From Planctomycetota bacterium (lineage in GTDB: Bacteria > Planctomycetota > Planctomycetia > Pirellulales > Lacipirellulaceae), in the NCBI GenBank assembly GCA_013286045.1, contig JABDGM010000023.1:1-48938 (forward strand): a stretch of DNA of 48,938 nt, written 5' to 3'. Positions 16,795-26,371 of this stretch are shown here, one piece after another. The translations under genes were made by a program, and so were the position numbers. The notes beneath the pieces are model-generated. The model was given only the letters and a program-made list of their open reading frames with translations. It was not told the DNA's origin and did not search any database. Positions within the stretch are counted from its first letter, which is position 1. Each line of letters starts with the position of its first letter.

Positions 16795-16809
16795 TTCCAC
16801 CATTGGATG

Positions 16810-16838
16810 TTGACAGGGCGCGGCAAGTTTTCTCTTAT
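16810..16838 (+). promoter_or_regulatory. Candidate sigma-70-like promoter upstream of the M13 peptidase gene
   Basis: A perfect TTGACA (16810-16815) is followed after 17 bases by TCTTAT (16833-16838), a four-of-six match to TATAAT. It lies about 110 bases before the ATG at 16949, in the gap after the pectinesterase gene. The assignment rests on pattern only. Confidence 0.35.
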
Positions 16839-16948
16839 TTGACGTGCCGGCGTCGCCCGGGTGTCGCCGCACACAAATCGGCGCGTGGAAAAATCCCGCT
16901 TGACGACATTGCGATAGGCGACGCGCAACCTTCGAGGAAACTTCGATC

Positions 16949-18991
16949 ATGCATCTGAATAGACGGACGAATTCTTTACTTATCGCGTTTGTTTTTCTCG
17001 CGACGCAACTCCCTTGTTCTGCCGCCGAACCCGCGCTCAAAAGCGGCATCGATCGCGCCAACTTCGACGACTCCATAAAGCCGGGCGACAATTTCTACGA
17101 ATACGTAAACGGCAATTGGATCAAACAAAATCCGATTCCGCCCGAGTACAGCCGCTGGGGCGCGTTTCCGAAGTTGCGAGATGACAATCTGATCGCGCTG
17201 CACGAAATCCTCGATGGCCTCGTTAAAGACTCTAGCTCTCTCAATGACGAGGAGCGAAAGCTGCGCGATTTCTACACCGCCGCGATGGACGAAAAGGCGA
17301 TTGAGAAGTTAGCGGCAACGCCTTTGCAAGGGCCGCTGAAGAAAATCGAAAACGTGACGGACGGCAAAAGTTTGATTGCCGAAGTCGGTCGACTCCGCAC
17401 GATCGGGGTCGAGGCGCTATTCAGCTTCTCCGTGAGCCAGGATGAAAAGCAAAGCGAACGTTATGCGGCTCACTTGGATCAAGGGGGCCTCGGCCTGCCC
17501 GACCGCGACTACTACGTCGGCAAGTCCGCCGACTCGAAGCAGATTCTTGAGAAATATCACGAACACGTCGCTAAAACATTCGAGCTCTTGGGCGACAAGC
17601 CAGAAGCCGCCGCCGCAGGTGCCGACACCGTCCTGCGTATAGAAACCAAACTTGCCGAGGAGTCGCGATCGCCGGTCGAACTGCGAGATCGCGAAAAACA
17701 GTACAACAAAATGTCGACCGCCGAATTGAAGGATTCGACTCCGAACATAGACTGGGATTCTTACCTCAAAGAAATCGATGTCCACGACATAAAATATGTC
17801 ATCGTCGGCCAGCCCGAATTCTTCAAGCGCGCCAACGAGCTTGTAAAATCGGTATCGCCCGAAGATTGGCGAACCTATCTACGCTGGCACCTGGCACACT
17901 CGCTTTCGCCGTATTTAAGCAGCGAGTTCGAAGACGAGAATTTTCGATTCTACAGTCAGGAATTGCGCGGGATTAAGGAAATGCAGCCGCGCTGGAAGCG
18001 CGTCGTGACGACGATCGACGGCCAAATCGGCGAAGCGCTCGGCAAGCTCTATGTAAAGCAACACTTCCCGCCGGCCGCCAAAAAGCGAATGGACGAACTG
18101 GTCGCCAATTTGATGGCGGCATACCGTGAACGCCTCGCGTCCCGCGAATGGATGGGCGAAAAGACGAAAAAACTCGCGATCGCAAAGCTGGACACCGTGC
18201 TGCCGAAGATCGGCTACCCGAGCAAATGGCGCGACTATTCGGAACTGAAGGTGGGAACCGATTCGTACGCCGAAAACGTGATGCACGCCGAGGCCTTTGA
18301 GACTCGCTATCGATTCTCACGATTGGGCAAACCTGTCGATCGGCTTGAATGGCACATGACGCCGCCGACCGTCAACGCCTATTACAACGAATCGCTGAAC
18401 GAAATCGTCTTCCCCGCCGGCATTCTGCAGCCTCCGTTTTTCGATATGAAGGCCGATGATGCGGTGAACTACGGCGGCATCGGCGCCGTGATCGGGCATG
18501 AAATTACGCACGGGTTCGATGATCAGGGCAGCCGCTTCGACGCCCGCGGCAATATGGTCAACTGGTGGGAGAGCGACGATCGCACGCACTTCACCGCCAA
18601 AACCGATAAGCTCGTCGCGGAATACGACGCCTGCGTCGTGCTCGACGATTTGCACGTCAACGGCAAGCTCACGCTCGGCGAGAACATTGCCGATCTCGGT
18701 GGCGTTAATATTTCGTACGCCGCCTACCAAAAGTCGCTCGGCAATAAAAAAGCGCCGGAGATTGATGGCTTCACCGGTCCGCAGCGATTCTTCATCGGCT
18801 TTGCCCAGGTTTGGCGCGGCTCGGCCCGCGACTCCGAAGTCCGCCTCAGAATTCGCACCGATCCTCATTCTCCGATGGAGTTCCGCGCGATGGTCCCGTC
18901 TTCCAACGTCGAAGCTTTTTACAAAGCGTTCGATGTGAAGCCAGGCGACACGCTCTACCGCAAGCCGGAAGATCGCGTCGAAGTGTGGTGA
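16949..18991 (+). CDS. Exported M13-family zinc metallopeptidase (PepO/neprilysin-like)
   Basis: About 680 residues, full length for M13. A signal peptide (MHLNRRTNSLLIAFVFLATQ, cleavage near CSA) is followed by the family opening GDNFYEYVNGNWIKQNPIP. Catalytic motifs: HEITH at 517-521 gives two zinc His ligands and the general base Glu518, ENIAD at 578-582 gives the third ligand Glu578, and NAYY at 476-479 is the substrate-binding motif. The end reads DTLYRKPEDRVEVW, near the family's usual C-terminus. The enzyme would cleave short peptides on the outer side of the inner membrane. It has no N-terminal membrane anchor beyond the signal peptide. It ends 12 bases from the convergent PEP-CTERM gene. 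Confidence 0.95.
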   Translation: MHLNRRTNSLLIAFVFLATQLPCSAAEPALKSGIDRANFDDSIKPGDNFYEYVNGNWIKQNPIPPEYSRWGAFPKLRDDNLIALHEILDGLVKDSSSLNDEERKLRDFYTAAMDEKAIEKLAATPLQGPLKKIENVTDGKSLIAEVGRLRTIGVEALFSFSVSQDEKQSERYAAHLDQGGLGLPDRDYYVGKSADSKQILEKYHEHVAKTFELLGDKPEAAAAGADTVLRIETKLAEESRSPVELRDREKQYNKMSTAELKDSTPNIDWDSYLKEIDVHDIKYVIVGQPEFFKRANELVKSVSPEDWRTYLRWHLAHSLSPYLSSEFEDENFRFYSQELRGIKEMQPRWKRVVTTIDGQIGEALGKLYVKQHFPPAAKKRMDELVANLMAAYRERLASREWMGEKTKKLAIAKLDTVLPKIGYPSKWRDYSELKVGTDSYAENVMHAEAFETRYRFSRLGKPVDRLEWHMTPPTVNAYYNESLNEIVFPAGILQPPFFDMKADDAVNYGGIGAVIGHEITHGFDDQGSRFDARGNMVNWWESDDRTHFTAKTDKLVAEYDACVVLDDLHVNGKLTLGENIADLGGVNISYAAYQKSLGNKKAPEIDGFTGPQRFFIGFAQVWRGSARDSEVRLRIRTDPHSPMEFRAMVPSSNVEAFYKAFDVKPGDTLYRKPEDRVEVW

Positions 18992-19003
18992 CGGCAGCGC
19001 TCG

Positions 19004-20674
19004 CTATTCGAAATTTGCTGGCCGGCGACGCCCGATGAAACTCAACAAGAGCGACGCCAGCACGAGCGACACGCATGCCGGTTCTGGGACCGCAGCGCCC
19101 GCGCCAGCCCCACTACCCGACGTCGCCCCGTACCGCGCTCGCCACACATCATAATCATGCTGTGTGTATATCGTGCCCAACCCATCACGCCACGCCACGT
19201 AATCGGCCAGGTCGACCACGCCATTGTGGTTGTAATCACCCGTAATGCTCGGGACCAACACAACTTCGAAAATCTGGTTCGAAGCCGCCGAAAGCGTGCT
19301 CGGGCTTACGCGAGTCTGCGGTGCGTTCGCGACGATGCCGCCAAAAATATGCCCGATCACCGTCGGCCCCGTGAGCGAATCGAGATTGATAACCCCATTG
19401 TCGTACGTCGTCAGCCCATCCGCCGGAATGAACTCAGCGTCTGCGCCGAACCGCAACAGGTTGTTCGACACATCGTACAACGCCGGAAACTGCCCCAAGT
19501 AGTTTTGTGTGTAGTTGCCCGCCGAATCGATCACCACCGAAGAGATGTCGTTTACGAACGGCAAGTTATTATCGGTAACGATCGAGTTCGAAACGGAGTC
19601 GAAGTACTGCAGGCTGATCCCGCCGAACAAGATCTCATTCATTTTGCCAGTCGAAGGCGAATAAAGACCAACCTTGGCCGACTCATAGTTATTCATGCCT
19701 TGCTTGAACGTGCCCGGCGCGCTCGCACTGGCCATGGTCGGCGTCCCATTCGCATCGATTTCCACCGGGACCGTCCACGCGCCGTTCAAGGTGGTGAACA
19801 CTCCCGAAAGCGCATCGAGACCTTTTGTCACGCTCGGCCCGTTGGGGCGTACCGCCGGGAAAACATTCAAATCGCGCCGGCGATAGTTCGGACTGGTAGC
19901 CGAAGCGCCGACATTCGTCACCGACAAATTGGTCCCGTCGTCGACCACGTTGAAAGTTTTGTTCTTTAGTGTGTACGTGCCGCTCGATGTCGGCGTGTAC
20001 GGCCCTTCGAAATCCTGGCCGAACACCAAATTGGTTTTACCGTTATTCACATACATCGCCCCGCCGGTAACCTGAAACGTCGGATCGTGAATCTGGCGAA
20101 TATTGCTCGCCGCGCTGCCAGTGCCCGTAGTGACCCAATTCGCGAGCCCCGGAAGATTGATCGACGACAGCGTGTCGAAAGTCACGTAGTTGCCGCCGGC
20201 GTCCGTCCCGTAACCACCCGCCATGTAAAGCTGGTTCCCGGATTGATAAAACTCCGTGTTGCCAGGCGACAGCGAGGCAACTTGCGCCGCCGTGAGACCA
20301 GAAGAAACATCAGTCAACGAACGATGCCACGACTGCCCACTCGCGTAATCTACTACCCAAACGTCTTCGTTCTCGTATTGCGGCGGAAAATTCGACCCCG
20401 GTTGCGATGTATCAAATCCATGCAACCCGTTGGTCCGGCCGCTGATGAACACCCATTTGCCATTGGTTTCTCCAACGGCGAACGATTGCAACGTCGGGAG
20501 CGCGCCCGCGAACGACACCGGACGGACTTGAACCTGGTAATTCAGGTCGGGCGTCAAGTTTATCGGCGAGTAAGTCGACGTCTGATTCTGCGCGAGTGCC
20601 GTGCATGTGGCCCCAAACATCACCGCCATTGCGACGACTAGCGTTCGCCCTGTCCCAATCCTCTGCACCATCAC
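19004..20674 (-). CDS. Kelch-like PEP-CTERM protein with a one-loop dockerin
   Basis: About 556 residues. The signal peptide ends near ALAQ. The body has beta-propeller-like blades (GKWVFISGRTNGLHGF, NQLYMAGGYGTD, TGKMNEILFGGISLQY, GPTVIGHIFGGIVA). The dockerin region keeps the first calcium loop (DYNHNGVVDLADYVAWRDGL), but the second half is reduced to TQHDYDVWRARYG without its Asp-rich loop. A Gly/Ala/Ser linker and VPEPACVSLVLASLLLSFIGRRR complete a PEP-CTERM tail. The start is MMVQ, with GGA seven bases upstream. A TAGAAG/CTTCTA dyad precedes the gene. The ligand is unknown, and surface carbohydrate or protein binding would be a guess. Confidence 0.85.
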   Translation of the reverse strand: MMVQRIGTGRTLVVAMAVMFGATCTALAQNQTSTYSPINLTPDLNYQVQVRPVSFAGALPTLQSFAVGETNGKWVFISGRTNGLHGFDTSQPGSNFPPQYENEDVWVVDYASGQSWHRSLTDVSSGLTAAQVASLSPGNTEFYQSGNQLYMAGGYGTDAGGNYVTFDTLSSINLPGLANWVTTGTGSAASNIRQIHDPTFQVTGGAMYVNNGKTNLVFGQDFEGPYTPTSSGTYTLKNKTFNVVDDGTNLSVTNVGASATSPNYRRRDLNVFPAVRPNGPSVTKGLDALSGVFTTLNGAWTVPVEIDANGTPTMASASAPGTFKQGMNNYESAKVGLYSPSTGKMNEILFGGISLQYFDSVSNSIVTDNNLPFVNDISSVVIDSAGNYTQNYLGQFPALYDVSNNLLRFGADAEFIPADGLTTYDNGVINLDSLTGPTVIGHIFGGIVANAPQTRVSPSTLSAASNQIFEVVLVPSITGDYNHNGVVDLADYVAWRDGLGTIYTQHDYDVWRARYGATSGSGAGAGAAVPEPACVSLVLASLLLSFIGRRRPANFE

Positions 20675-20680
20675 TGTTCC

Positions 20681-20695
20681 TAGAAGTCTCTTCTA
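20681..20695. promoter_or_regulatory. Perfect dyad TAGAAG-TCT-CTTCTA before the kelch-like gene
   Basis: This six-base perfect inverted repeat with a three-base spacer starts seven bases upstream of the ATG at 20674 on the minus strand and overlaps the ribosome binding region. It could form a small mRNA hairpin that tunes translation or bind a regulator. It may also be chance. Confidence 0.3.
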
Positions 20696-20913
20696 TAGTT
20701 GCCTGTTCGACGCCTCGCGATCCATTTTATCAGATGACTGCAATCCCTTTGCCGTCGGCCGCGGGCAAGCCCCCTGAACGCCCCGGGTCCAGAGTGGCGG
20801 GCACCGTAGCAGGCCTCCGCCGATACTGAGTCAATCTGCCCGCAAAACCCTCAGAAGCCCCCAATTATCCGCGATTTCCCAACAAGGCATAGGGTTTGCC
20901 AAGTTATGTCAGA

Positions 20914-22923
20914 ATGTCGCGAAATACGACGGAATTGTTCTCGGAAATCGCCGGTCGCTCACGGGTGGTTGTCGAGAACATTACCCCACAAGTTGATGCC
21001 GGTCGCTTCCCAATTAAACGGGTCGTTGGTGATTCTGTCGCTGTCGAGGCCGACGTATTCGGCGATGGCCACGACATAGTCGCCGCCGCCCTGCTCCACC
21101 GATTCGGTGACGGCGGCGAGTGGCACCACTCCGTAATGCGGCCGCTGGTGAACGATCGCTGGACGGGCGAATTTCCCGTTGATCAGGTCGGAGAGTACCA
21201 ATACAAAATCGCCGGGTGGGTCGATCGCTTCGGCACTTGGAAGCGAGATTTGGCCAAGCGGATTGCAGCCGGACAGGACGTTGCCGTCGAACTCCTGGTC
21301 GGCGCCGACTTGGTCCATGCAGCCGTCGAAACGGCGCAAGGCCGCGATCGTGAATACCTCGCCGAATGGGACCACCGGCTGCGCGGCGACCGTGCAAGGC
21401 AGCAGCCGCGCGAAATTGCCGAAAGCGAAGAACTTTCGTCGCTCATGTCCCGCTGGCACCGCCCCGTCGCCACTTCCGAAAGTCGCACTCTGACGGCCAC
21501 CGTCGATCGGCCACTCGCCAGCTTCAGCGCCTGGTACGAAATGTTCCCGCGTTCGGCAGGCAAGAACGGCAAACACGGCACATTAAAGGACGTCGAAGCC
21601 CGCTTGCCCTATGTGGCTTCCATGGGTTTCGATGTCCTGTATATACCGCCGATCCACCCAGTCGGCCGCGCGCATCGCAAAGGTCGAAACAACGCCGAGC
21701 AGGCGGTGCCCGACGACGTCGGCAGCCCGTGGGGCATCGGCAGCGAAGACGGCGGCCATAAATCCATTCACCCGAGCCTCGGCACGATGGATGACTTTCA
21801 ATCCTTGGTGCGCACAGCCCAAGGCCACGGCCTTGAATTAGCGCTCGATATTGCTTTTCAATGCTCGCCCGATCACCCGTACGTTCGCGAGCACCCGGAG
21901 TGGTTTCGCAAGCGTCCCGATGGAACGATTCAATACGCGGAAAACCCACCCAAGAAATATCAGGACATCTACCCACTCGATTTCGAGACAGATGCCTGGG
22001 AATCCCTTTGGCAAGAGCTGAAAAGCATTTTCCTGTTTTGGATTGATCGGGGCATCCGCATCTTCCGTGTGGATAACCCGCACACCAAGCCGCTTCCATT
22101 TTGGGAATGGGTCATCGGCGAAATTCGCCGCGATCACCCCGACGTGCTGTTCCTCGCTGAAGCCTTCACGCGACCAAAAATCATGTATCGGCTCGCCAAG
22201 GCCGGCTTTTCTCAGTCTTACACCTACTTCGCCTGGCGCGATACCAAGTGGGAGCTAACGAAATACTTCACCGATCTCACGCAAACTTCCCTCCGCGAAT
22301 TCTTCCGCCCAAACCTCTGGCCCAACACGCCGGATATTCTCCCAGAGTCGCTCCAATTCGGCGGGCGCCCCGTATTCATGACTCGGCTAGTCCTCGCGGC
22401 CACGCTAGCAGGCAACTACGGCATTTATGGTCCGCCGTTCGAGCACGGCTGGTCGATCCCCCGCGAACCGGGCAGCGAAGAATACCTCAACTCCGAAAAG
22501 TATCAGCTTCATCAGCACGATTTAGAACGCCCCGATAGCCTCAAAGACTTCATCGCCCGCGTCAACGAAATCCGCCGCGGCAGCCCCGCCCTCGCCCATC
22601 GCGGTGTGCTCAAGTTTCACGAAGCCGAAAACGAACAGGTCATTTGCTACAGCCGTACAGCGCCAGATCAATCGGACATTGTGCTGGTCGTCGTGAATCT
22701 TGATCCACATCACCGACAGTCGGCCTGGGTAACGCTTCCCATGGAAGAACTCGGTCTTCCAATCGACCGGCCATATCAAATGCACGACCTGCTTACCGAC
22801 GCCCGCTACTTGTGGCACGGAAATCGCAACTACATCGAACTGGAGCCTGCCAGCGGCCCCGCACACATTTTCCGAATCCGCCGGCGGTCGCGCTCCGAAC
22901 GCGATTTTGAATATTACCTCTAG
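20914..22923 (+). CDS. glgE: Alpha-1,4-glucan:maltose-1-phosphate maltosyltransferase (GlgE)
   Basis: About 669 residues, normal for GlgE. The N-terminal beta-sandwich (RVVVENITPQVDAGRFPIKRVVGD) and the GH13_3 domain (SAWYEMFPRSAG, YIPPIHPVGRAHRKGRNN, GSPWGIGSEDGGHKSIHPSLGT) are diagnostic. The nucleophile is Asp387 in RIFRVDNPHTKP and the general acid Glu416 in LAEAFTRP, the same 29-residue spacing as Asp394/Glu423 of Streptomyces GlgE. The enzyme transfers maltosyl units from maltose-1-phosphate to growing alpha-1,4-glucan. It is first in a glgE-treS/mak-glgB operon. Start choice is uncertain: TTG 20896 or ATG 20914, with no good Shine-Dalgarno sequence. The protein is cytoplasmic. Confidence 0.95.
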   Translation: MSRNTTELFSEIAGRSRVVVENITPQVDAGRFPIKRVVGDSVAVEADVFGDGHDIVAAALLHRFGDGGEWHHSVMRPLVNDRWTGEFPVDQVGEYQYKIAGWVDRFGTWKRDLAKRIAAGQDVAVELLVGADLVHAAVETAQGRDREYLAEWDHRLRGDRARQQPREIAESEELSSLMSRWHRPVATSESRTLTATVDRPLASFSAWYEMFPRSAGKNGKHGTLKDVEARLPYVASMGFDVLYIPPIHPVGRAHRKGRNNAEQAVPDDVGSPWGIGSEDGGHKSIHPSLGTMDDFQSLVRTAQGHGLELALDIAFQCSPDHPYVREHPEWFRKRPDGTIQYAENPPKKYQDIYPLDFETDAWESLWQELKSIFLFWIDRGIRIFRVDNPHTKPLPFWEWVIGEIRRDHPDVLFLAEAFTRPKIMYRLAKAGFSQSYTYFAWRDTKWELTKYFTDLTQTSLREFFRPNLWPNTPDILPESLQFGGRPVFMTRLVLAATLAGNYGIYGPPFEHGWSIPREPGSEEYLNSEKYQLHQHDLERPDSLKDFIARVNEIRRGSPALAHRGVLKFHEAENEQVICYSRTAPDQSDIVLVVVNLDPHHRQSAWVTLPMEELGLPIDRPYQMHDLLTDARYLWHGNRNYIELEPASGPAHIFRIRRRSRSERDFEYYL

Positions 22924-22948
22924 CAATCAAACACGAAACGGAAATCGT

Positions 22949-25900
22949 ATGGCAACGGCCGAGCTAACATCGCGAACTTCCGCGATCGCGCACCCCACCC
23001 GCGTGATTCAGACTACGCCGTGGTTCAAGGACGCCATCATCTACCAGATTCACGTACGCGCGTTCCAAGACAGCAACAACGACGGCATCGGCGACTTCCG
23101 CGGCCTGACATCGCGCCTGGACTACATCCAAGACCTCGGCGTGAGTGCCATTTGGTTGCAGCCGTTTTTCCCGTCGCCCTTGCGCGATGACGGTTACGAC
23201 ATCGCCGATTATCGCAATGTAAACCCGCAGTACGGCACCCTCGAGGACTTCCACGCCTTCCTGGATGAAGCCCACCGCCGTGAGCTACGCGTGATTACCG
23301 AGCTCGTGATGAATCACACGTCCGATCAGCACGAGTGGTTTCAGCGCTCGCGCCGCGCCGCGCCGGGAACGCCCTGGCGCGATTGGTACGTGTGGAGCGA
23401 TACCCCCGAAAAATACCAGGAAGCCCGCATCATCTTCCAAGATTTCGAAACGTCAAATTGGACGTGGGATTCGGTCGCCGGCGCTTACTTCTGGCATCGC
23501 TTCTACAGTCACCAGCCCGATCTCAACTTCGATAACCCCGTCGTCGGAGACGCGATGGTGGAAGTGCTCGACTACTGGCTCGGCATGGGCGTCGACGGCG
23601 TCCGCTTAGATGCTGTCCCGTACCTTTTCGAACGCGAAGGCACGAACTGCGAGAACTTGCCAGAAACGCATGCCTTCCTGCGTCGCCTGCGCGCTCATAT
23701 CGAGGAAAAACACGCCGACAAGATGCTGCTCGCCGAAGCCAACCAGTGGCCCGAGGACGCCGCCGCCTACTTCGGCGACGGCGATGAATGTCACATGAAC
23801 TTCCACTTCCCGCTCATGCCACGGCTTTTTATGGCGGTCGAGCGCGAGGATCGTTCGCCGATCGTCGACATACTCGAGCAAACACCGCTGCTGCCGCCGT
23901 CCTGCCAGTGGGCTATCTTCCTGCGTAACCACGATGAACTAACGCTCGAGATGGTTACCGACGAAGAGCGCGACTACATGTACCGCACGTACACGCTCGA
24001 CGCCAAGGCCCGCATCAACCTCGGCATCCGCCGCCGGCTCGCCCCGCTCATGGCGAACGATCGCCGCAAAATCGAGCTCATGAACTCGCTGCTGCTTTCG
24101 CTCCCCGGCACGCCGATTTTGTACTACGGCGATGAAATCGGCATGGGTGATAATTATTACCTAGGTGACCGCAACGGTGTCCGCACGCCGATGCAGTGGA
24201 ACAGCGACCGCAACGCCGGGTTTTCGCGCGCCAATCCGCAGAGCTTATACCTGCCAGTCATCATCGATCCCGAATACCACTACGAACTCCGCAACGTCGA
24301 CGTGCAGCACACGAATTCGAATTCGCTGCTCTGGTGGATGCGTCGCATCCTCGACCTCCGCAAGCAATTCCCCGCCTTCGGCAACGGCAGCTTCGAAGCG
24401 CTCCCGTCGAAGAATGCCAAGGTCTTCGCGTTCCTTCGCGAGACAGACACCGAAACATTGCTCGTGGTGGCCAACCTGTCGCGACTTTCGCAATTCGTAG
24501 AGCTCGATCTCTCCCGCTTTCGCGGCCAAACGCCGACCGAACTCTTCGGCCGCACCGCATTTCCTACCATCGGCGACGAGCCCTATCGCCTGTCGCTTGG
24601 ACCTCACGGATTTTTCTGGTTCTGCATCGGTTGCCGCGAAGCCGTTCAGGGCGAAGAAAAAGACCGCGAGTTGCCCACCATTTATGTGCGCAACGACGTC
24701 GCCGAGTTGTTCAAAGGCCGTAATCGCAAATCGTTCGGCGAAGCGCTCGAGTCGTATCTGCAGCAACAGCGTTGGTTCGCCGGAAAAGCAAAGACCTTGC
24801 AACTAGTCGACGTGCTGGACGCGATCCAGCTAGATCGCCACGATTCGGAGCCACACAGGTTTTTGCTGATCGTGAGCGCGAATTACGCCGACGGCGAACC
24901 GGAATGCTACAGCATTCCGGTCGAGCTACTCGACACGGAGCGAGCCAACAATCTGCGTGTGACCCATCCCCGCGCCGGCATCCTGCACGTAGATGGTCTG
25001 GGGGACACTCCCTTCAGCCTCTGCGAGGCGACATGGGAACCGGCATTGTGGCGCCAGTTGTTGTCGAAGATTTCCAACCGCGGTCGGCTGCGCGGCAGCA
25101 CCGGCACGCTCAGCGGCACCAAAACGGCCGCCTATAGCCGGCTTGCCAAGACGAATCCCGACGAGCTCAATCCGACTGTCCACGGCGGCGAACAGAGCAA
25201 CACCTCCGCATTATTCGACGACAAATTGATATTGAAATTGTTCCGCCGAATCACGCCCGGTGTTAATCCCGATCTCGAAATCGGCCGCCAGCTCACAGAA
25301 CATCAGGAACTTTCGATCGTCCCAACCGTCGCCGGAGCTCTGGAATATCGCGACGACTCCGGCCGCCTGTTTACGCTCGGCGTATTGCACCAACTCGTGC
25401 CGAACGTAGGCGACGCGTGGAAATACACGCTGGATGAGCTCCATCGCTATTTCGAACGCGTTCAGTCCGTGGACATCCACGAATTCGACGAACCTTCGAA
25501 AGAAGGCACGCCGGCGACAAACGCTCTGAATGCAGATGCTCACTGCTCCGTGCTGGAACTCGCCGCCAAAGATCCGCCGCCGCTCGCCCAACACACAATC
25601 GGGGGCTTTCTGTCCTTAGCTGAAAAACTCGGCCAACGCATCGGCGAGCTGCACGTCGCCCTGGCACAAGCCGGCGGCGCCGCCTTCGAGCCCGAGCCAT
25701 TCACCCGGTTGTATCAACGCAGCCTCTACCAATCGATGCGCGGTCAGACCCGCAGCACATTCGAATTGCTCCATTCGCAATCCGATCGCTTGAATGACGA
25801 GGACCGCGACCGCGTTAATCAACTTCTTTCCTGCCAACGCTCCCTGTACGCCAGATTCGGCGAACTTACGCACGGCCTGATGGAAGCCAAGCGCATTCGC

Positions 25901-26371
25901 TGCCACGGCGATCTCCACCTCGGCCAGGTGCTCTATACGGGCACCGACTTTGTCATCATCGATTTCGAAGGCGAACCCGAGCGTGCCGTGAGCGAGCGCC
26001 GCATTAAAGCATCGCCGCTGAAAGACGTCGCCGGCATGCTGCGTTCGTTTCACTACGCTGCCCATGCCGCGCTTCGCGGGCAGTCGCATGCCCTCATCAT
26101 GCAACACCCGGAAGTGCCCATTGAACAGTGGGCCAGCTTTTGGTCGCGCTGGGTGTCTGCGTCGTTCTTCCGCAGTTATCTTGAAGCGGCCAAACCGGGC
26201 GGCTTCTTGCCAACCGATACCCATCAGCTCGAAACATTGCTCCGCGCGTATCTGCTCGAGAAAACACTCTACGAGCTCCGTTACGAGCTCAACAATCGCC
26301 CCGATTGGGTCAGCATCCCGCTCGAGGGTCTCAGCCTCTATTGCGCTAACCCAGAAACATCCCTCACATGA
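22949..26371 (+). CDS. treS: Trehalose synthase fused to maltokinase (TreS-Mak)
   Basis: About 1140 residues. Residues 20-575 are TreS (GH13): the family opening WFKDAIIYQIHVRAFQDSNNDGIGDF (in outline), nucleophile Asp221 in DGVRLDAVPYLFE, acid Glu263 in LAEANQWP (42 residues apart, as in mycobacterial TreS) and Asp329 in LRNHDEL. Residues about 610-1135 are maltokinase (Pep2): ESYLQQQRWFAGK, then the kinase loop CHGDLHLGQ with Asp988 and DFEGEPER with Asp1005. TreS isomerises trehalose and maltose, and the kinase makes maltose-1-phosphate for GlgE. ATG 22949 lies 25 bases after the glgE stop. Its stop overlaps the glgB start (ATGA). Confidence 0.95.
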   Translation: MATAELTSRTSAIAHPTRVIQTTPWFKDAIIYQIHVRAFQDSNNDGIGDFRGLTSRLDYIQDLGVSAIWLQPFFPSPLRDDGYDIADYRNVNPQYGTLEDFHAFLDEAHRRELRVITELVMNHTSDQHEWFQRSRRAAPGTPWRDWYVWSDTPEKYQEARIIFQDFETSNWTWDSVAGAYFWHRFYSHQPDLNFDNPVVGDAMVEVLDYWLGMGVDGVRLDAVPYLFEREGTNCENLPETHAFLRRLRAHIEEKHADKMLLAEANQWPEDAAAYFGDGDECHMNFHFPLMPRLFMAVEREDRSPIVDILEQTPLLPPSCQWAIFLRNHDELTLEMVTDEERDYMYRTYTLDAKARINLGIRRRLAPLMANDRRKIELMNSLLLSLPGTPILYYGDEIGMGDNYYLGDRNGVRTPMQWNSDRNAGFSRANPQSLYLPVIIDPEYHYELRNVDVQHTNSNSLLWWMRRILDLRKQFPAFGNGSFEALPSKNAKVFAFLRETDTETLLVVANLSRLSQFVELDLSRFRGQTPTELFGRTAFPTIGDEPYRLSLGPHGFFWFCIGCREAVQGEEKDRELPTIYVRNDVAELFKGRNRKSFGEALESYLQQQRWFAGKAKTLQLVDVLDAIQLDRHDSEPHRFLLIVSANYADGEPECYSIPVELLDTERANNLRVTHPRAGILHVDGLGDTPFSLCEATWEPALWRQLLSKISNRGRLRGSTGTLSGTKTAAYSRLAKTNPDELNPTVHGGEQSNTSALFDDKLILKLFRRITPGVNPDLEIGRQLTEHQELSIVPTVAGALEYRDDSGRLFTLGVLHQLVPNVGDAWKYTLDELHRYFERVQSVDIHEFDEPSKEGTPATNALNADAHCSVLELAAKDPPPLAQHTIGGFLSLAEKLGQRIGELHVALAQAGGAAFEPEPFTRLYQRSLYQSMRGQTRSTFELLHSQSDRLNDEDRDRVNQLLSCQRSLYARFGELTHGLMEAKRIRCHGDLHLGQVLYTGTDFVIIDFEGEPERAVSERRIKASPLKDVAGMLRSFHYAAHAALRGQSHALIMQHPEVPIEQWASFWSRWVSASFFRSYLEAAKPGGFLPTDTHQLETLLRAYLLEKTLYELRYELNNRPDWVSIPLEGLSLYCANPETSLT

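Noticed and set aside
19157..19969. A 270-codon plus-strand frame opposite the kelch-like PEP-CTERM gene
   Set aside because: The minus strand has a signal peptide, dockerin and PEP tail in one frame. The plus frame is Arg-rich shadow.
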